Origin: Ruminococcus sp.
GTDB taxonomy: Bacteria; Bacillota; Clostridia; Oscillospirales; Ruminococcaceae
DNA: 64,000 nt
Direction of reading: 5' to 3'
Assembly (NCBI RefSeq): GCF_017464355.1
Contig: NZ_JAFUAG010000045.1
Location: 1-64,000, forward strand
Part shown: positions 25,121-34,512 of the stretch, one piece after another
Layout: every line of letters starts with the position of its first letter
Position numbering within the stretch: the stretch's first letter is position 1
The notes under the pieces: generated by a model
What the model saw: only the letters and a program-made list of their open reading frames with translations
The model's database searches: none
Told to the model about the DNA's origin: nothing
Made by a program: the position numbers and the translations under genes

Positions 25121-26392
25121 ATGAAAAAAGCAGTCATCATCATTACAGCACTGGCAGTAGCAGCAGCGGGGGCAGTGGGAGCAGCGAACTTCCTGCATAT
25201 AAAGCCCGAAAAACTGGATACTTTTGCCGCCAACGTAAGACCCTCCGAGGAGCTGACCGTTCCCGAAACTGCCAGGGTGATCGCCCTGGGAGAAGCCACT
25301 CACGGCAACAGTGATTTCCAGCAGCTGAAGCTCACCGTGTTTAAAAGGCTGGTGGAGACCACCAACGTAAGGGGACTTATCCTTGAAGGCGACATGGGCG
25401 GCTGCGCCCGAGCCAATGAGTATATAAACGGCGGCAAGGGCACCGCAGAAGAAGTCACCCGAAAGCTGGGCTACCAGATATACCGCACTGATGATATGTG
25501 TGAGCTGATACAGTGGATGCACGACTACAACGAAACAGCCCCCGATGAAGACAAGGTGCGTCTTTACGGTGCTGATATTCAGCGGGATATGTGGAGCATT
25601 GAGCTTATAAAGGGTTTTTATGAGGAGGTTTCCGCTGACAAGTATGCCGAGTATTCGGTGAGGTTCGATGAGCTTTTCGGTACCGAGGAAGATTCTTACG
25701 ACAAGGCCGACTACGATGAGATAGTTTCTTTCATCGATGAGGTAGGCGCTGATATGGACTCACAGCGTACCGACTACGAAGCCGCAGTTGGCAAGGACAG
25801 ATTTGAGAATGTCCGCCGTGCAGATGAAATGCTTAAATGCTACATGGAATACCGTGAAAAGGAAAATTTCTCCTCAAAGTACCGCGATACCAAAATGAAA
25901 GAGAACGTTGAGTGGGCGCTGAGCATCGAGGAAAACGACCACGGCAGCAGGCTCATGTTATCCTGCCACAATGGCCACATGACCAAAAACCAGTCAAGCA
26001 TGAACACTTTCATGGGCAAATTCCTCTATGATGAACTGGGCGAAGGCTACTTCGCCATAGGCACGGATTTCTATATTTCCAACGATGACCTGCCCGTGGG
26101 AAGTGACGGCAGGGAAGTACACAAATTCATCTCCGATGACCCCCTGGCCTATCAGGCAGGTGAGCTGGAGGGCGATAGCTTTTACATGGATTTCTCTCAG
26201 GTAGCCGAAGATGACCCCATTTACAAGATCATCAACAAGCCCATGAAAACAGGCTCTCTGGGTGAGCAGTACAATATCCTGATACAGAATGTGAAACCCT
26301 TATATCAGCTGAACAAGACCCCCACCGAGATGTACGATGCCATGATCTTCATATATGAGACTGACCCCATCGAGGTATGGGACTACAGGTGA
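25121..26392 (+). CDS. Exported erythromycin-esterase-family protein
   Basis: 423 residues. The start is a signal peptide or membrane anchor (MKKAVIIITALAVAAAGAVG). The Ere-type core follows: GEATHG at 57-62 with the catalytic-type His61, Glu89 in LEGDMGG, and His283/His286 in CHNGHMTKN. Characterised Ere enzymes hydrolyse the macrolactone ring of erythromycin; many relatives have other or unknown substrates. The export signal is unusual compared with cytoplasmic EreA/EreB. Its place beside an antimicrobial-type ABC operon hints at defence against a lactone antibiotic, which is inference. Confidence 0.85.
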   Translation: MKKAVIIITALAVAAAGAVGAANFLHIKPEKLDTFAANVRPSEELTVPETARVIALGEATHGNSDFQQLKLTVFKRLVETTNVRGLILEGDMGGCARANEYINGGKGTAEEVTRKLGYQIYRTDDMCELIQWMHDYNETAPDEDKVRLYGADIQRDMWSIELIKGFYEEVSADKYAEYSVRFDELFGTEEDSYDKADYDEIVSFIDEVGADMDSQRTDYEAAVGKDRFENVRRADEMLKCYMEYREKENFSSKYRDTKMKENVEWALSIEENDHGSRLMLSCHNGHMTKNQSSMNTFMGKFLYDELGEGYFAIGTDFYISNDDLPVGSDGREVHKFISDDPLAYQAGELEGDSFYMDFSQVAEDDPIYKIINKPMKTGSLGEQYNILIQNVKPLYQLNKTPTEMYDAMIFIYETDPIEVWDYR

Positions 26393-26398
26393 AAAAAA

Positions 26399-26428
26399 GC
26401 GTGAACGGAAATTCCCGTTCACGCTTTT
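26399..26428. terminator. Bidirectional terminator
   Basis: Perfect 10-bp stem GCGTGAACGG / CCGTTCACGC (26399-26408 and 26415-26424), flanked by an A-run on the left and TTTT on the right, so it works for both converging genes. Confidence 0.85.
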
Positions 26429-26434
26429 GCATTA

Positions 26435-27475
26435 TCATCTTCGACGTCTGTCATGGCCTTTCTGCCTGTAGTAAGCCGACTTGTCTTCGTACATGAACTT
26501 GTCAGCCTTCTGGAAAAGGGCCTCGGGAGAAAGCTCCCTGAACTCCAACCGACAGGCCACACCGACCGAAAGGAAGACCTCGCCTATCAGCCTGCCCTTG
26601 AACTTAGCCGCATACTTTTTCATGCTCTCCGCCTTCTTGCTGATATCCTCGGGCTTGCCGTAGGTGATTATGGCAAACTCATCGCCGCCTGTGCGGGCTA
26701 TCACCACATCGTCCCCGAAAGCTTTCTTTGCAAATCCCGGCACCGAGCAGATCATCTCGTCACCTGCCGCATGGCCAAGACCGTCGTTGGTCTCTTTCAG
26801 CCCGTTGACATCTATAACGGCTATGCAAAGGTCATCTCTGGTGCCCAGGGAGCTTTCCAGCATTTCCATGAAATACTTTCGGTTGTATGCCCCTGTCATG
26901 TCATCAGTGTAGACCTGCAGCTTCGTGACTCTGTAGTAGTATTCCATACTGATCGCAAGAAACTGTGCGGTAGCTGCGTCCGCCAGAAACAGAACAGGAA
27001 AGCGCTTCATGAAATTGTCCGTGTAAAGGTCGGCAATGTGAACGCTCAGGGGCGAATAGAACAGCCCTATGATCAGCAGTGTGAAATATGCGTTCATTAT
27101 CAGGCCTATACGCAGGCCGAAAAGACTTATGCTGAACAGCGGTATCAGCAGCACCCATAGCACCGCAAAGCCCTCGTTGCCGCCCGATATGGGGAACACT
27201 GTGAATACTCCTGTAAGTATCAGCGCCATTATCATCGAGGATATCTTGCTGTTTTTGAAGACCCCTGCTATCACACCTGTTGCGGCGAACCCGCCCACCA
27301 GTATCAGGGAGGTTATGGTCATCAGCGTTGCATGGCGCATTATGTTCATCACCAGCATTATGCCTGCCGAAAGACAGACTATCACAGACATGGCCGTATT
27401 TATATGACATTGCCGCCTGTTGTCCTCAGCTATCTTCATCGTGAGGATCTGTAAAAGTTTTTTCAGTTTATGCAT
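26435..27475 (-). CDS. Membrane-bound diguanylate cyclase
   Basis: 346 residues. About five to six membrane helices in residues 28-175, then a GGDEF domain from about 188 to the end. The signature GGDEF is intact at 263-267, with LTDDMTGAYNRK-like entry (DDMTGAYNRKYF) and substrate residues in VNGLKETNDGLGHAAGDE. No inhibitory RxxD precedes the signature. Makes cyclic di-GMP from GTP; together with the EAL protein at 47529 it shows c-di-GMP signalling in this organism. The signal for the membrane part is unknown. Confidence 0.9.
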   Translation of the reverse strand: MHKLKKLLQILTMKIAEDNRRQCHINTAMSVIVCLSAGIMLVMNIMRHATLMTITSLILVGGFAATGVIAGVFKNSKISSMIMALILTGVFTVFPISGGNEGFAVLWVLLIPLFSISLFGLRIGLIMNAYFTLLIIGLFYSPLSVHIADLYTDNFMKRFPVLFLADAATAQFLAISMEYYYRVTKLQVYTDDMTGAYNRKYFMEMLESSLGTRDDLCIAVIDVNGLKETNDGLGHAAGDEMICSVPGFAKKAFGDDVVIARTGGDEFAIITYGKPEDISKKAESMKKYAAKFKGRLIGEVFLSVGVACRLEFRELSPEALFQKADKFMYEDKSAYYRQKGHDRRRR

Positions 27476-27506
27476 AACTCACCACTATCATCTTACAAAT
27501 TTACTA

Positions 27507-27881
27507 TCAAGACTTATGTTTCTTCCATGCACTTACTGCCGATCCGCCGTATATGGGGGTGGCCGTTGTGGTGTGTCCGTCGGGGAATGAGTACCCTGTG
27601 GCGGTGGTTATAGCGTCCCCCGCAGGAAGCACCCTGCTGTCCCTTATCCACTGTCGGTAAGCACAGACCCTCAGTTTCAGCACCGCATTCACGGCTATGC
27701 AGCTGTTGTAGGAAGCCGGCGTGTAAAGCCCGCTGCGCTTGTCAAATGCCCAGTAGATGAAAGCAGGCACTATCATAAGATAAGTGACCGCAAACAGCGA
27801 TATCATCTCCATAAACGGAGTAAGTGCGTCGTTAATAGCATTTCGGAAGTCCTGCAATAAATGCAGATACTCTATATCCAT
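27507..27881 (-). pseudogene. Truncated PAP2-type phosphatase
   Basis: 124 residues from the ATG at 27881; a GTG at 27896 is possible. The sequence aligns with the first half of membrane PAP2 phosphatases: two hydrophobic segments, a C1-like motif KLRVCAYRQ (usual KX6RP with P replaced by Q), and the C2 region SFPDGHTTTA (usual PSGH). It then stops at WKKHKS, before the third motif (SRxxxxxH), and the diguanylate cyclase gene begins 30 bases later. Without that His the family's phosphatase mechanism cannot work. Most likely a 3'-deleted gene. Confidence 0.65.
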
Positions 27882-28058
27882 ATTATTTCTACCCACACAT
27901 TATTTCTCTGTATGTTTTATTATATCATGTTGCACTAAAATAGTCAACTGCCAACTTGGTAAAATATAAGTTATTTCTCAATTGTTTGTTGTGTATAATC
28001 ATAAAAGTATATTCCTGAGCAGGATAAGCTTTATAATTCATCTCCCTTTTGTCTGTTA

Positions 28059-28085
28059 AGCTACACATACCTCCCAAGTGTAGCT
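28059..28085. other. Small hairpin in the 27882-28198 gap
   Basis: AGCTACAC / GTGTAGCT, 8-bp perfect stem with an 11-base loop and no T-run, just upstream of the promoter at 28115. It could be a regulator site. Apart from it and the promoter I see nothing in this 317-base gap. Confidence 0.35.
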
Positions 28086-28114
28086 AAAGCTACGTTTCAG
28101 GCTGACATTGAATA

Positions 28115-28143
28115 TTGAATAACAGGGGTTTTCGTGGTATTAT
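28115..28143 (+). promoter_or_regulatory. Promoter of the tandem-repeat protein gene
   Basis: -35 TTGAAT (28115-28120), 17-bp spacer, -10 TATTAT (28138-28143). Confidence 0.65.
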
Positions 28144-28198
28144 GTAATCACACCAAGGGAAACGACCCAAATGAAAAAACGTACAGGAGTTGATCATC

Positions 28199-28840
28199 AT
28201 GAAAGCAAACAATAAGAACACAGCAAAGGTAATATTCGCAGGGGCAGCAGCCGTAGTTACAATGGCAGCAGCAGTAGCAGCTGTCTCAGCTGCTGATGTA
28301 AAGGTGATAGGCAAGGCCGATATGGGGACTTCCGTAAAGACCATGACTATCGAGCAGAAAAAGGCAGTAGGTGACAAGCCCGCTGTAAGCAAAGTTTCCG
28401 ACTCTCAGGAAGTAACCAAGAACGGCAAGCACCCCGGCGAAAGCGGCTGCTATTACTACGTCAACGAAACTTCTGCCGATGACGAAGTAAACGAGTATGG
28501 CAAGCACTCCGGCGAAAGCGGCTGCTACTACTACGTCAACGAAGCTTCTGCCGATGAGGAAGTAAACGAGTACGGCAAGCACCCCGGCGAAAGCGGCTGC
28601 TATTACTACGTCAACGAAGCTTCTGCCGATGAGGAAGTAAACGAGTACGGCAAACACCCCGGTGAAAGCGGCGGCTGCTACTACGTCAACGAAGCTTCTG
28701 CTGACGAGGAAGTAAACGAGTACGGCAAACACCCCGGCGAAAGCGGCTGCTATTACTACGTCAACGAAGCTTCTGCTGACGAGGAAGTAAACGAGTACGG
28801 CAAGCACCCGGGCGAATGCGGTTACAACTACAAGGGTTGA
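28199..28840 (+). CDS. Secreted 25-residue tandem-repeat protein, unknown function
   Basis: 213 residues from the ATG at 28199 (CAGGAG 9 bases upstream). A signal peptide (residues 1-32, ending VAAVSAADV) and a short spacer precede five full and one partial copies of a 25-residue unit: KHPGESGCYYYVNE followed by ASADEEVNEYG. Each unit has one Cys next to three Tyr and an acidic tail; copy 4 reads GGCYY, the last ends KHPGECGYNYKG. I recognise no family. Possible roles are a surface or secreted structural protein, a metal binder, or a multi-core peptide precursor. No modifying enzyme or exporter is adjacent. Confidence 0.75.
   Translation: MKANNKNTAKVIFAGAAAVVTMAAAVAAVSAADVKVIGKADMGTSVKTMTIEQKKAVGDKPAVSKVSDSQEVTKNGKHPGESGCYYYVNETSADDEVNEYGKHSGESGCYYYVNEASADEEVNEYGKHPGESGCYYYVNEASADEEVNEYGKHPGESGGCYYVNEASADEEVNEYGKHPGESGCYYYVNEASADEEVNEYGKHPGECGYNYKG
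28427..28837 (+). repeat. 75-bp coding tandem repeats (5.5 copies)
   Basis: Units start at 28427, 28502, 28577, 28652, 28727 and 28802. Neighbouring units differ by few bases, mostly silent, so amplification is recent or the array is being homogenised. Confidence 0.9.
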
Positions 28841-28861
28841 TATGATGATCCTCCTCTATAA

Positions 28862-28901
28862 AAAAATGGGAACAGCCAGACGTCTGTTCCCATTTTTCTT
28901 T
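28862..28901. terminator. Bidirectional terminator
   Basis: 14-bp perfect stem AAAAATGGGAACAG / CTGTTCCCATTTTT (28862-28875 and 28884-28897), with A-run and T-run flanks for the two converging genes. Confidence 0.85.
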
Positions 28902-29123
28902 TTATTCAGTTGTTGTTTTGCTGTCCTCTTTGCACTTGCGGTACATATCATACTCAATGCAGAATATAGCGCAGTTTACAGCAGCTGCGGAGCTTCCTGC
29001 ACCCGACCACATACCTGTACGAACGAACTCTATGACCAGCCCTGCCGCTGTAAGCACACAAGCCACCGCTGAAATGATCATGCAAACCTTAACTGTCTTT
29101 ACGTTGTAAGTATTCTTTTTCAT
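28902..29123 (-). CDS. Small membrane protein, unknown function
   Basis: 73 residues from the ATG at 29123 (AAAAGGTGAC upstream). A hydrophobic helix at about 12-32 (CMIISAVACVLTAAGLVIEF), a second weakly hydrophobic stretch (GSSAAAVNCAIFCIEYDMY) and an acidic/basic tail. It stops at the shared terminator. No recognised domain. Confidence 0.55.
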   Translation of the reverse strand: MKKNTYNVKTVKVCMIISAVACVLTAAGLVIEFVRTGMWSGAGSSAAAVNCAIFCIEYDMYRKCKEDSKTTTE

Positions 29124-29420
29124 ATTAGTCACCTTTTCCTTTTTTTGAAGTTTTGTTTTCGGCTCCTTGCCGTTTCCTTGACTAAAGTATAACACATCAG
29201 CATGGCAAAGTCGTGCTTTCTATATTTCCTAACATTACTCTTTTGTAAGGTAAGTGCAGCTTTACGAAGATAAGCTGTCAAGCCCCGATGTCAATTGATA
29301 TTCAATTATATTAAATGACCCGAAAATTCATCACAAATGATGATTACAAGCGACCCTAAATGTGCTACCATGACTATGTACCGCTATTTGGCGGAAAAAT
29401 AAAGACATGGAGGAGCAAAA

Positions 29421-32063
29421 ATGAAAAATAAGAAGAAAATGCTGGCGTCTTTTACGGCGGCAGCGATGATGATGGGGCAGTATATCCCCGTCAAAGCGGA
29501 AAGCGTGATGTCAAGGATAAAGACATTCACCTACCGTTCAGACAAATGCACTATACAACTGATACCCGACCACACCGATGTCAAGCCCGGTGATCTTGTG
29601 ACCTATACGATCGAGGCGACCAGAGGCGCCAGAGTGCCCTTTGCCTTTGAGCTTGATATGGAAATGCCCGATACCCTGGAATTTGTCAGCCGTAAGCAGG
29701 CGTTTGAGGACGATACCCTTTCCGTGACAGAACAGATAGATAAATACGGCACTTTCGGCGGCGGCGGTTACAGCGACATGATACACCCCTCGAACAATGA
29801 AAGAAGAGCAAATATCTCATTCATAGTCAGCAAGCCCGAGGTGTTTGAAAAGCTCGGCCAGCGTTTTGAACTGGGGGAGTTCACCGTAAAGGTGTCCGAA
29901 GATGCACAGGTAATCGATGCACCTTTCTTTGATAGAGTCATATGGATAGATGACATCTATCATGAGCAGACTAATATCGACCCAAATGTGAGCGCTTATT
30001 CTTACGTTACCGCTTCTGCTTCCTTTTCTGACAGAGAAGACGAAATAAAGCATATCAGCGGTGAGCTTAAGGCAAAGAACGAGACCGCCCCGGGGGCAAC
30101 GGTTGAGTATGATGTTTTCCTCGACCTGCCCGACGGCAGCGGCGATGCCAGCACTTTCACTCTGGCCGTACCCGACGGTATGACCTATCTGGGCTTTGAC
30201 TGCGACAGTGCTAAGGTATGCAGTGACCTCGGTATGGAGCTGGTTTCCGTAAGTGATGTGAACGATGAAAAGGAAGCACCCTATGCTTTGCGCTTTATGG
30301 GATTCGGCAATGATAATTCATATGATACACCTGTGGAGGACTATTATGTCGGCACACTGAAAGTACAGATAGCAGAAGATGCCACCCCCTTTGAGCTGGA
30401 GCATCTTTCACCCTACATGACAAGTCTGAGCTGCTTTGTGGACGTGGACGAGGAAGATAAGTCCATCGATTATTATCCCCCTGAGAAATACCCTGCCGAG
30501 GCGAAAGTCGAGCTGATATCCGCAGGCCTTAAAAAGGAAGTCGGCAGCGACGCATTATACAGACTCACCATCGATCAGCCTTACAGCATCAGCTCTCTGT
30601 TCCTGGACTTTGATGTTCCCGAGGGACTGAGTATCAGAGGTATCGCCAATGACTTTGATAAGGTCTATGAGGAACTTGGCTGGGACCGCGAGGATTACGA
30701 CCACGCTCATACCTCATGGGCATACACCTCAACTAAGGGCGACTATTCAGGCAGCCCCGAGGGCACCTACGAGATAGGTATGGTTTGCGTAGAGGTAACT
30801 GATGAAAGAGGCCTTGACAAGGATATCAGCCTTAAGTCCTATTCAGCTTTCATTGATGACAAGGATCTTAAGGAGCCTGAGGACGGCCTTGAATATGTGC
30901 GTTCCTATGTTACCTTTGTTCCCGAAAGCAATACTCCCGATGAGAACGGGGACCTGCGCTGCAAGTTGCTTTACACTCAGGCAGATAAGTCTGATGCGGT
31001 AAAGTTCTTCGTTGATATGCCCGAGGGCATGACCATGACAGGCTTTGAGGAGAACGAGGCTGTCACCAAAGATCTGCTTTCCTATGAAACAGTTATTTGT
31101 AATAATGTGTCTGCCACCAACAGGTCATATACTAATCAGGATTGGGCTTTCTTTGCTATGAGCGAGGACTTCCTTTCTGAAGCAGAAACCGGCACCTACG
31201 AACTGGGCACCGTGCTTATCCATGCCAAGGAGGGCGTTTCCTTTGCGAACGGTGTGCCTCTGGCCTTTGACGTTGAGTCTGTAAGGGCAGAGTCACTGAA
31301 TAAGTTAAATGCTGTCAAGACCGAGAACTTTACCAAGGACGCTGCTGTGACTTTTGACAGCTCAGCCGTTGTACAGCTGTTCCCCTACACCAACAGAGTA
31401 TATGCAGACCAGACCTTCGCTATCGAAGTTGTATATCATCAGGACAAGCCCGCCAAGCTCATAGACTTTGAGGTAGTTCTTCCCAAGGGGGCGGATATCA
31501 CAGATATCAGGACCGAGGCACTGGAAGAATATGTTGGAATAACAGGCTGCCGGATACAGATGACAAAGATAAAGGACAATGTTGTCAGGGTAACAGGCTA
31601 TGTTCCCGAGGGCATGGGTCAGGCAGGCAAGGCAGTGCTTGGCAATATATTCGTTAAAGCAGGCGAAGACATGATAGGTGAATTTGGCTATGGTCTTGGC
31701 AGCAGCCGTATCCTTTGCGATGCCTGCGGCACACGTATGGCCGTGAGATGTTCGACCGATATTCTGGAGGTGCTTCCTCCCAAGTCTCACGATGTTGACG
31801 ATGAACCTACCCACGAAGACGACCAGACTACTTCCGACGGTGAAGACAACACCGATGAGCGCGAGGTAGGCGATATCAACGGCGACGGCGAGATCAATGT
31901 AACTGACCTTACCATTCTGTGCGCCCATGTCAAGAGTATCAGGGCTGTTGCACAGGATTCTGAGTACTACGCTGATGTAAACGGTGACGGAGACCTGAAT
32001 GTAAGTGATGTTACAAAGCTTGCAGCCCACGTTAAGGGCATCAGACCCCTGAAAAGTTCGTAA
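29421..32063 (+). CDS. Secreted multi-module cohesin-like protein with dockerin
   Basis: 880 residues with a signal peptide (about 1-26). Five beta-sandwich modules of 120-150 residues follow, at roughly 42-200, 205-350, 362-490, 500-640 and 645-775. Each has an amphipathic strand set, a turn such as VPDGM, VPEGL or MPEGM, and a closing strand of the form ELGxxxVxxxED (FELGEFTVKVSEDA, YVGTLKVQIAEDA, YEIGMVCVEV, YELGTVLIHA, AVLGNIFVKA). This layout resembles divergent cohesins. An acidic linker leads to a type I dockerin at 817-880 (GDINGDGEIN, DVNGDGDLN). If the modules bind dockerins this is a scaffoldin; otherwise it is a dockerin-borne adhesin. Confidence 0.75.
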   Translation: MKNKKKMLASFTAAAMMMGQYIPVKAESVMSRIKTFTYRSDKCTIQLIPDHTDVKPGDLVTYTIEATRGARVPFAFELDMEMPDTLEFVSRKQAFEDDTLSVTEQIDKYGTFGGGGYSDMIHPSNNERRANISFIVSKPEVFEKLGQRFELGEFTVKVSEDAQVIDAPFFDRVIWIDDIYHEQTNIDPNVSAYSYVTASASFSDREDEIKHISGELKAKNETAPGATVEYDVFLDLPDGSGDASTFTLAVPDGMTYLGFDCDSAKVCSDLGMELVSVSDVNDEKEAPYALRFMGFGNDNSYDTPVEDYYVGTLKVQIAEDATPFELEHLSPYMTSLSCFVDVDEEDKSIDYYPPEKYPAEAKVELISAGLKKEVGSDALYRLTIDQPYSISSLFLDFDVPEGLSIRGIANDFDKVYEELGWDREDYDHAHTSWAYTSTKGDYSGSPEGTYEIGMVCVEVTDERGLDKDISLKSYSAFIDDKDLKEPEDGLEYVRSYVTFVPESNTPDENGDLRCKLLYTQADKSDAVKFFVDMPEGMTMTGFEENEAVTKDLLSYETVICNNVSATNRSYTNQDWAFFAMSEDFLSEAETGTYELGTVLIHAKEGVSFANGVPLAFDVESVRAESLNKLNAVKTENFTKDAAVTFDSSAVVQLFPYTNRVYADQTFAIEVVYHQDKPAKLIDFEVVLPKGADITDIRTEALEEYVGITGCRIQMTKIKDNVVRVTGYVPEGMGQAGKAVLGNIFVKAGEDMIGEFGYGLGSSRILCDACGTRMAVRCSTDILEVLPPKSHDVDDEPTHEDDQTTSDGEDNTDEREVGDINGDGEINVTDLTILCAHVKSIRAVAQDSEYYADVNGDGDLNVSDVTKLAAHVKGIRPLKSS

Positions 32064-32141
32064 ATATCCCGATGTATCCCAAGCAGTACACATCATGCAC
32101 AGGGATATGTTATCAGCGGTCACGGAATAAACTGATATACA

Positions 32142-32183
32142 AAAACTCCCGCAGACACACATTGTTCTGCGGGAGTTTTGCTT
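32142..32183 (+). terminator. Terminator of the cohesin-like gene
   Basis: Perfect 14-bp stem AAAACTCCCGCAGA / TCTGCGGGAGTTTT (32142-32155 and 32166-32179) followed by GCTTTT. The A-rich left flank may also stop the converging thiC transcript. Confidence 0.85.
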
Positions 32184-32263
32184 TTATCCCAATTTGGTTG
32201 TGTATCGCTTTTTTACATCATCGGCAATACACATCGAAATCGGGAGTTGCTTTTTTATGTGTA

Positions 32264-33577
32264 TCAGAGTTCCGAACAGAACTCGACCTTCTTGCCCTCA
32301 AGTATGAGATTTGTCGTCCTGACAGCACACATCTTGCCGCACATTGAGCAGGTATGTCTTTCTGCGGGAGGTGTGCTTTCGTAGTACTCTCTTGCCTTGT
32401 CGGGGTCAACAGCCAGTTTGAACATCTCTTCCCAGTCAAGCTTGTGCCTTGCCTCTGCCATGGCATTATCCTTGTCCCTGGCATGGGGCACGCCCTTGGC
32501 GATGTCCGCAGCGTGGGCAGCTATCTTGCTGGCGATTATGCCCTCCTTGACGTCATTTACATCAGGCAGGCGCAGGTGTTCTGCGGGTGTCACATAGCAT
32601 AGGAAATCCGCACCGTTTGAAGCTGCGATAGCTCCGCCGATAGCAGTGGTGATGTGGTCGTAACCGGGGAAGATATCCGATACCACAGGCCCCAAAACAT
32701 AGAAAGGTGCGTTGTGGCAGATACGCTTCTGCAATCTCATGTTGGCAGCTATCTCGTTCATGGCCATGTGACCTGGGCCCTCTACCATTATCTGAACGTC
32801 CTTTGCCCATGCCCTCTCGGTCAGGTAGCCCAGCTCAATAAGCTCGGATATCTGTCCTGCATCGGTGGCATCATCTATACAGCCGGGGCGCAGGGCATCG
32901 CCGAGGCTTATGGTGCAGTCAAATTCACGGAGGATATCCAGCACCTCATCGTAATGCTCAAAGAAAGGGTTCTCGTTGCCTGTCATCATCATCCAGGCAA
33001 ACAGCAGGGAACCGCCGCGGGAAACGATGTTCATCTTTCTGCCCTCTCTCCTGAAAGCTTCCACTGCACGTCTGTTTATGCCCGCATGGATAGTCATGAA
33101 ATCCACACCCTCCTCGGCATGGGCACGCACTACCTTCAGAAAATCCTCAGCAGTTATCTCCAGCAGATCCTTCTCCAGATAGCCGATAGCATCGTACATG
33201 GGCACAGTGCCTATCATTGCAGGGGACTTCTCGATCAGCGCCTGCCTGAACTTGTTAGTCTTGCCGTAGTTTGAAAGATCCATGATAGCCTCCGCACCGA
33301 ACCTGTGGGCCAGGTCTACCTTCTTCATCTCTTTCTCGTAATCCTTGGCATCTCCCGAGATACCGAGATTTACGTTTATCTTGGTCCTCATCTTAGTGCC
33401 TATGCCCTCGGGAGATATGGACTTGTGGTTCACGTTGCAGGGTATGGCTACCTCGCCCTTGGCTACCAGCTCACGCAGCTCTTCGGGGTCGATGTATTCT
33501 TTCTCTGCAACTATCTTCATTTCAGGGGTGATTATGCCTTTCTTAGCGGCCTCCATCTGTGTAGCGTATTCTCTCAT
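32264..33577 (-). CDS. thiC: Phosphomethylpyrimidine synthase
   Basis: 437 residues from the ATG at 33577 (AAAGGAAAAATTAAG upstream), one base after the thiD stop region; a start at 33607 would lie inside thiD. Radical-SAM rearrangement of AIR to HMP-phosphate for thiamine. The C-terminal cluster motif reads CSMCGKMC, i.e. CX2CX3C as seen here, where E. coli-type ThiC has CX2CX4C; I take this as the short-ThiC variant. Core motifs [27 protein letters not shown] and VEGPGHM are present. Last gene of the thiamine operon. Confidence 0.93.
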   Translation of the reverse strand: MREYATQMEAAKKGIITPEMKIVAEKEYIDPEELRELVAKGEVAIPCNVNHKSISPEGIGTKMRTKINVNLGISGDAKDYEKEMKKVDLAHRFGAEAIMDLSNYGKTNKFRQALIEKSPAMIGTVPMYDAIGYLEKDLLEITAEDFLKVVRAHAEEGVDFMTIHAGINRRAVEAFRREGRKMNIVSRGGSLLFAWMMMTGNENPFFEHYDEVLDILREFDCTISLGDALRPGCIDDATDAGQISELIELGYLTERAWAKDVQIMVEGPGHMAMNEIAANMRLQKRICHNAPFYVLGPVVSDIFPGYDHITTAIGGAIAASNGADFLCYVTPAEHLRLPDVNDVKEGIIASKIAAHAADIAKGVPHARDKDNAMAEARHKLDWEEMFKLAVDPDKAREYYESTPPAERHTCSMCGKMCAVRTTNLILEGKKVEFCSEL

Positions 33578-33578
33578 C

Positions 33579-34388
33579 TTAATTTTTCCTTTCTGCTGTG
33601 AATTCATTGTCTATTGCGAATGCATGGTCCATAGGGCCGCTGCCTTTGCCCAGGTCGAGCATGGCACTCAGCGCCCCCGAGATGTACTTCTTGGCGCGCT
33701 GTACGGCTTCTGTCATATCAAAGCCCTTAGCCAGATTTGAAGCTATGGCACTGGAAAGCGTGCAGCCCGTACCGTGGGTGTTGGGGTTGTCTATGCGCCT
33801 GCCCCTGAACCACTCACGGGTGTCCCTGCCTACCAGCAGGTCATTTGCATCATTCAGCTGATGACCGCCCTTGAGCAGCACAGCGCAGCCGTAAGAAGCA
33901 AATATCTTTTCTGCGGCAGTTTCCATGTCCTCTGCGGAAGCTATCTTCATATCCGCCAGCACCTCCGCTTCGGGAATGTTGGGCGTTATGATATCCGCCA
34001 GAGGTATCAGCCTGCGCTTAAGGGTATCCACCGCTTCCTCACTGATGAGTCTTGCCCCGCTGGTCGCCACCATAACAGGGTCGAGGACGATGTTCTTCGC
34101 CTTGTACACTTCAAGCTTGTCTGCGATAGCCTCTATCAGCTCCGCCGATGAGACCATGCCTATCTTCACAGCATCAGGAAAAATATCCTCAAAAATACGA
34201 TCCAACTGCTCCGATAAAAACTGTGGGGTAACTTCCATTATTCCAGAAACGCCGGTCGTATTCTGGGCAGTAAGTGCCGTAACGGCTGTCATGGCATAAA
34301 CGCCGTTTGCCGTCATGGTCTTGATATCTGCCTGTATACCGGCGCCTCCGCTGGGGTCGCTCCCCGCGATGCTCAATGCTGTTCTCAT
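33579..34388 (-). CDS. thiD: Hydroxymethylpyrimidine/phosphomethylpyrimidine kinase
   Basis: 269 residues of the ribokinase fold. Starts [22 protein letters not shown] (HMP-binding region), with [11 protein letters not shown] and the C-terminal catalytic loop [14 protein letters not shown]. Phosphorylates HMP and HMP-phosphate to HMP-diphosphate. GAGGAGTAAAATT precedes the ATG. Lies between the 224-base gap after the thiE fusion and thiC. Confidence 0.95.
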   Translation of the reverse strand: MRTALSIAGSDPSGGAGIQADIKTMTANGVYAMTAVTALTAQNTTGVSGIMEVTPQFLSEQLDRIFEDIFPDAVKIGMVSSAELIEAIADKLEVYKAKNIVLDPVMVATSGARLISEEAVDTLKRRLIPLADIITPNIPEAEVLADMKIASAEDMETAAEKIFASYGCAVLLKGGHQLNDANDLLVGRDTREWFRGRRIDNPNTHGTGCTLSSAIASNLAKGFDMTEAVQRAKKYISGALSAMLDLGKGSGPMDHAFAIDNEFTAERKN

Positions 34389-34425
34389 AATTTTACTCCT
34401 CTCGTCACTAGCATTGGTTTTGTAT

Positions 34426-34463
34426 AGCGGCTGACAGGTGGTGCCCCCAAGCAGCCGCTTTTA
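34426..34463 (+). other. Terminator-like hairpin with no matching plus-strand gene
   Basis: Stem AGCGGCTG / CAGCCGCT (34426-34433 and 34452-34459) followed by TTTTA on the plus strand only. It lies in the gap between thiE and thiD, upstream of thiD on the minus strand. It could stop antisense transcription or be a regulatory fold in the thi message. Confidence 0.4.
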
Positions 34464-34512
34464 TGATCCATAATCCATGATTTGTGTGGGATATGGATTT
34501 GCTTTTTTTTTT

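Noticed and set aside
28427-28837. Regular 75-bp repeats that could be taken for a CRISPR array
   Set aside because: The units are contiguous without unique spacers and lie in one reading frame with a signal peptide; no cas genes are present.
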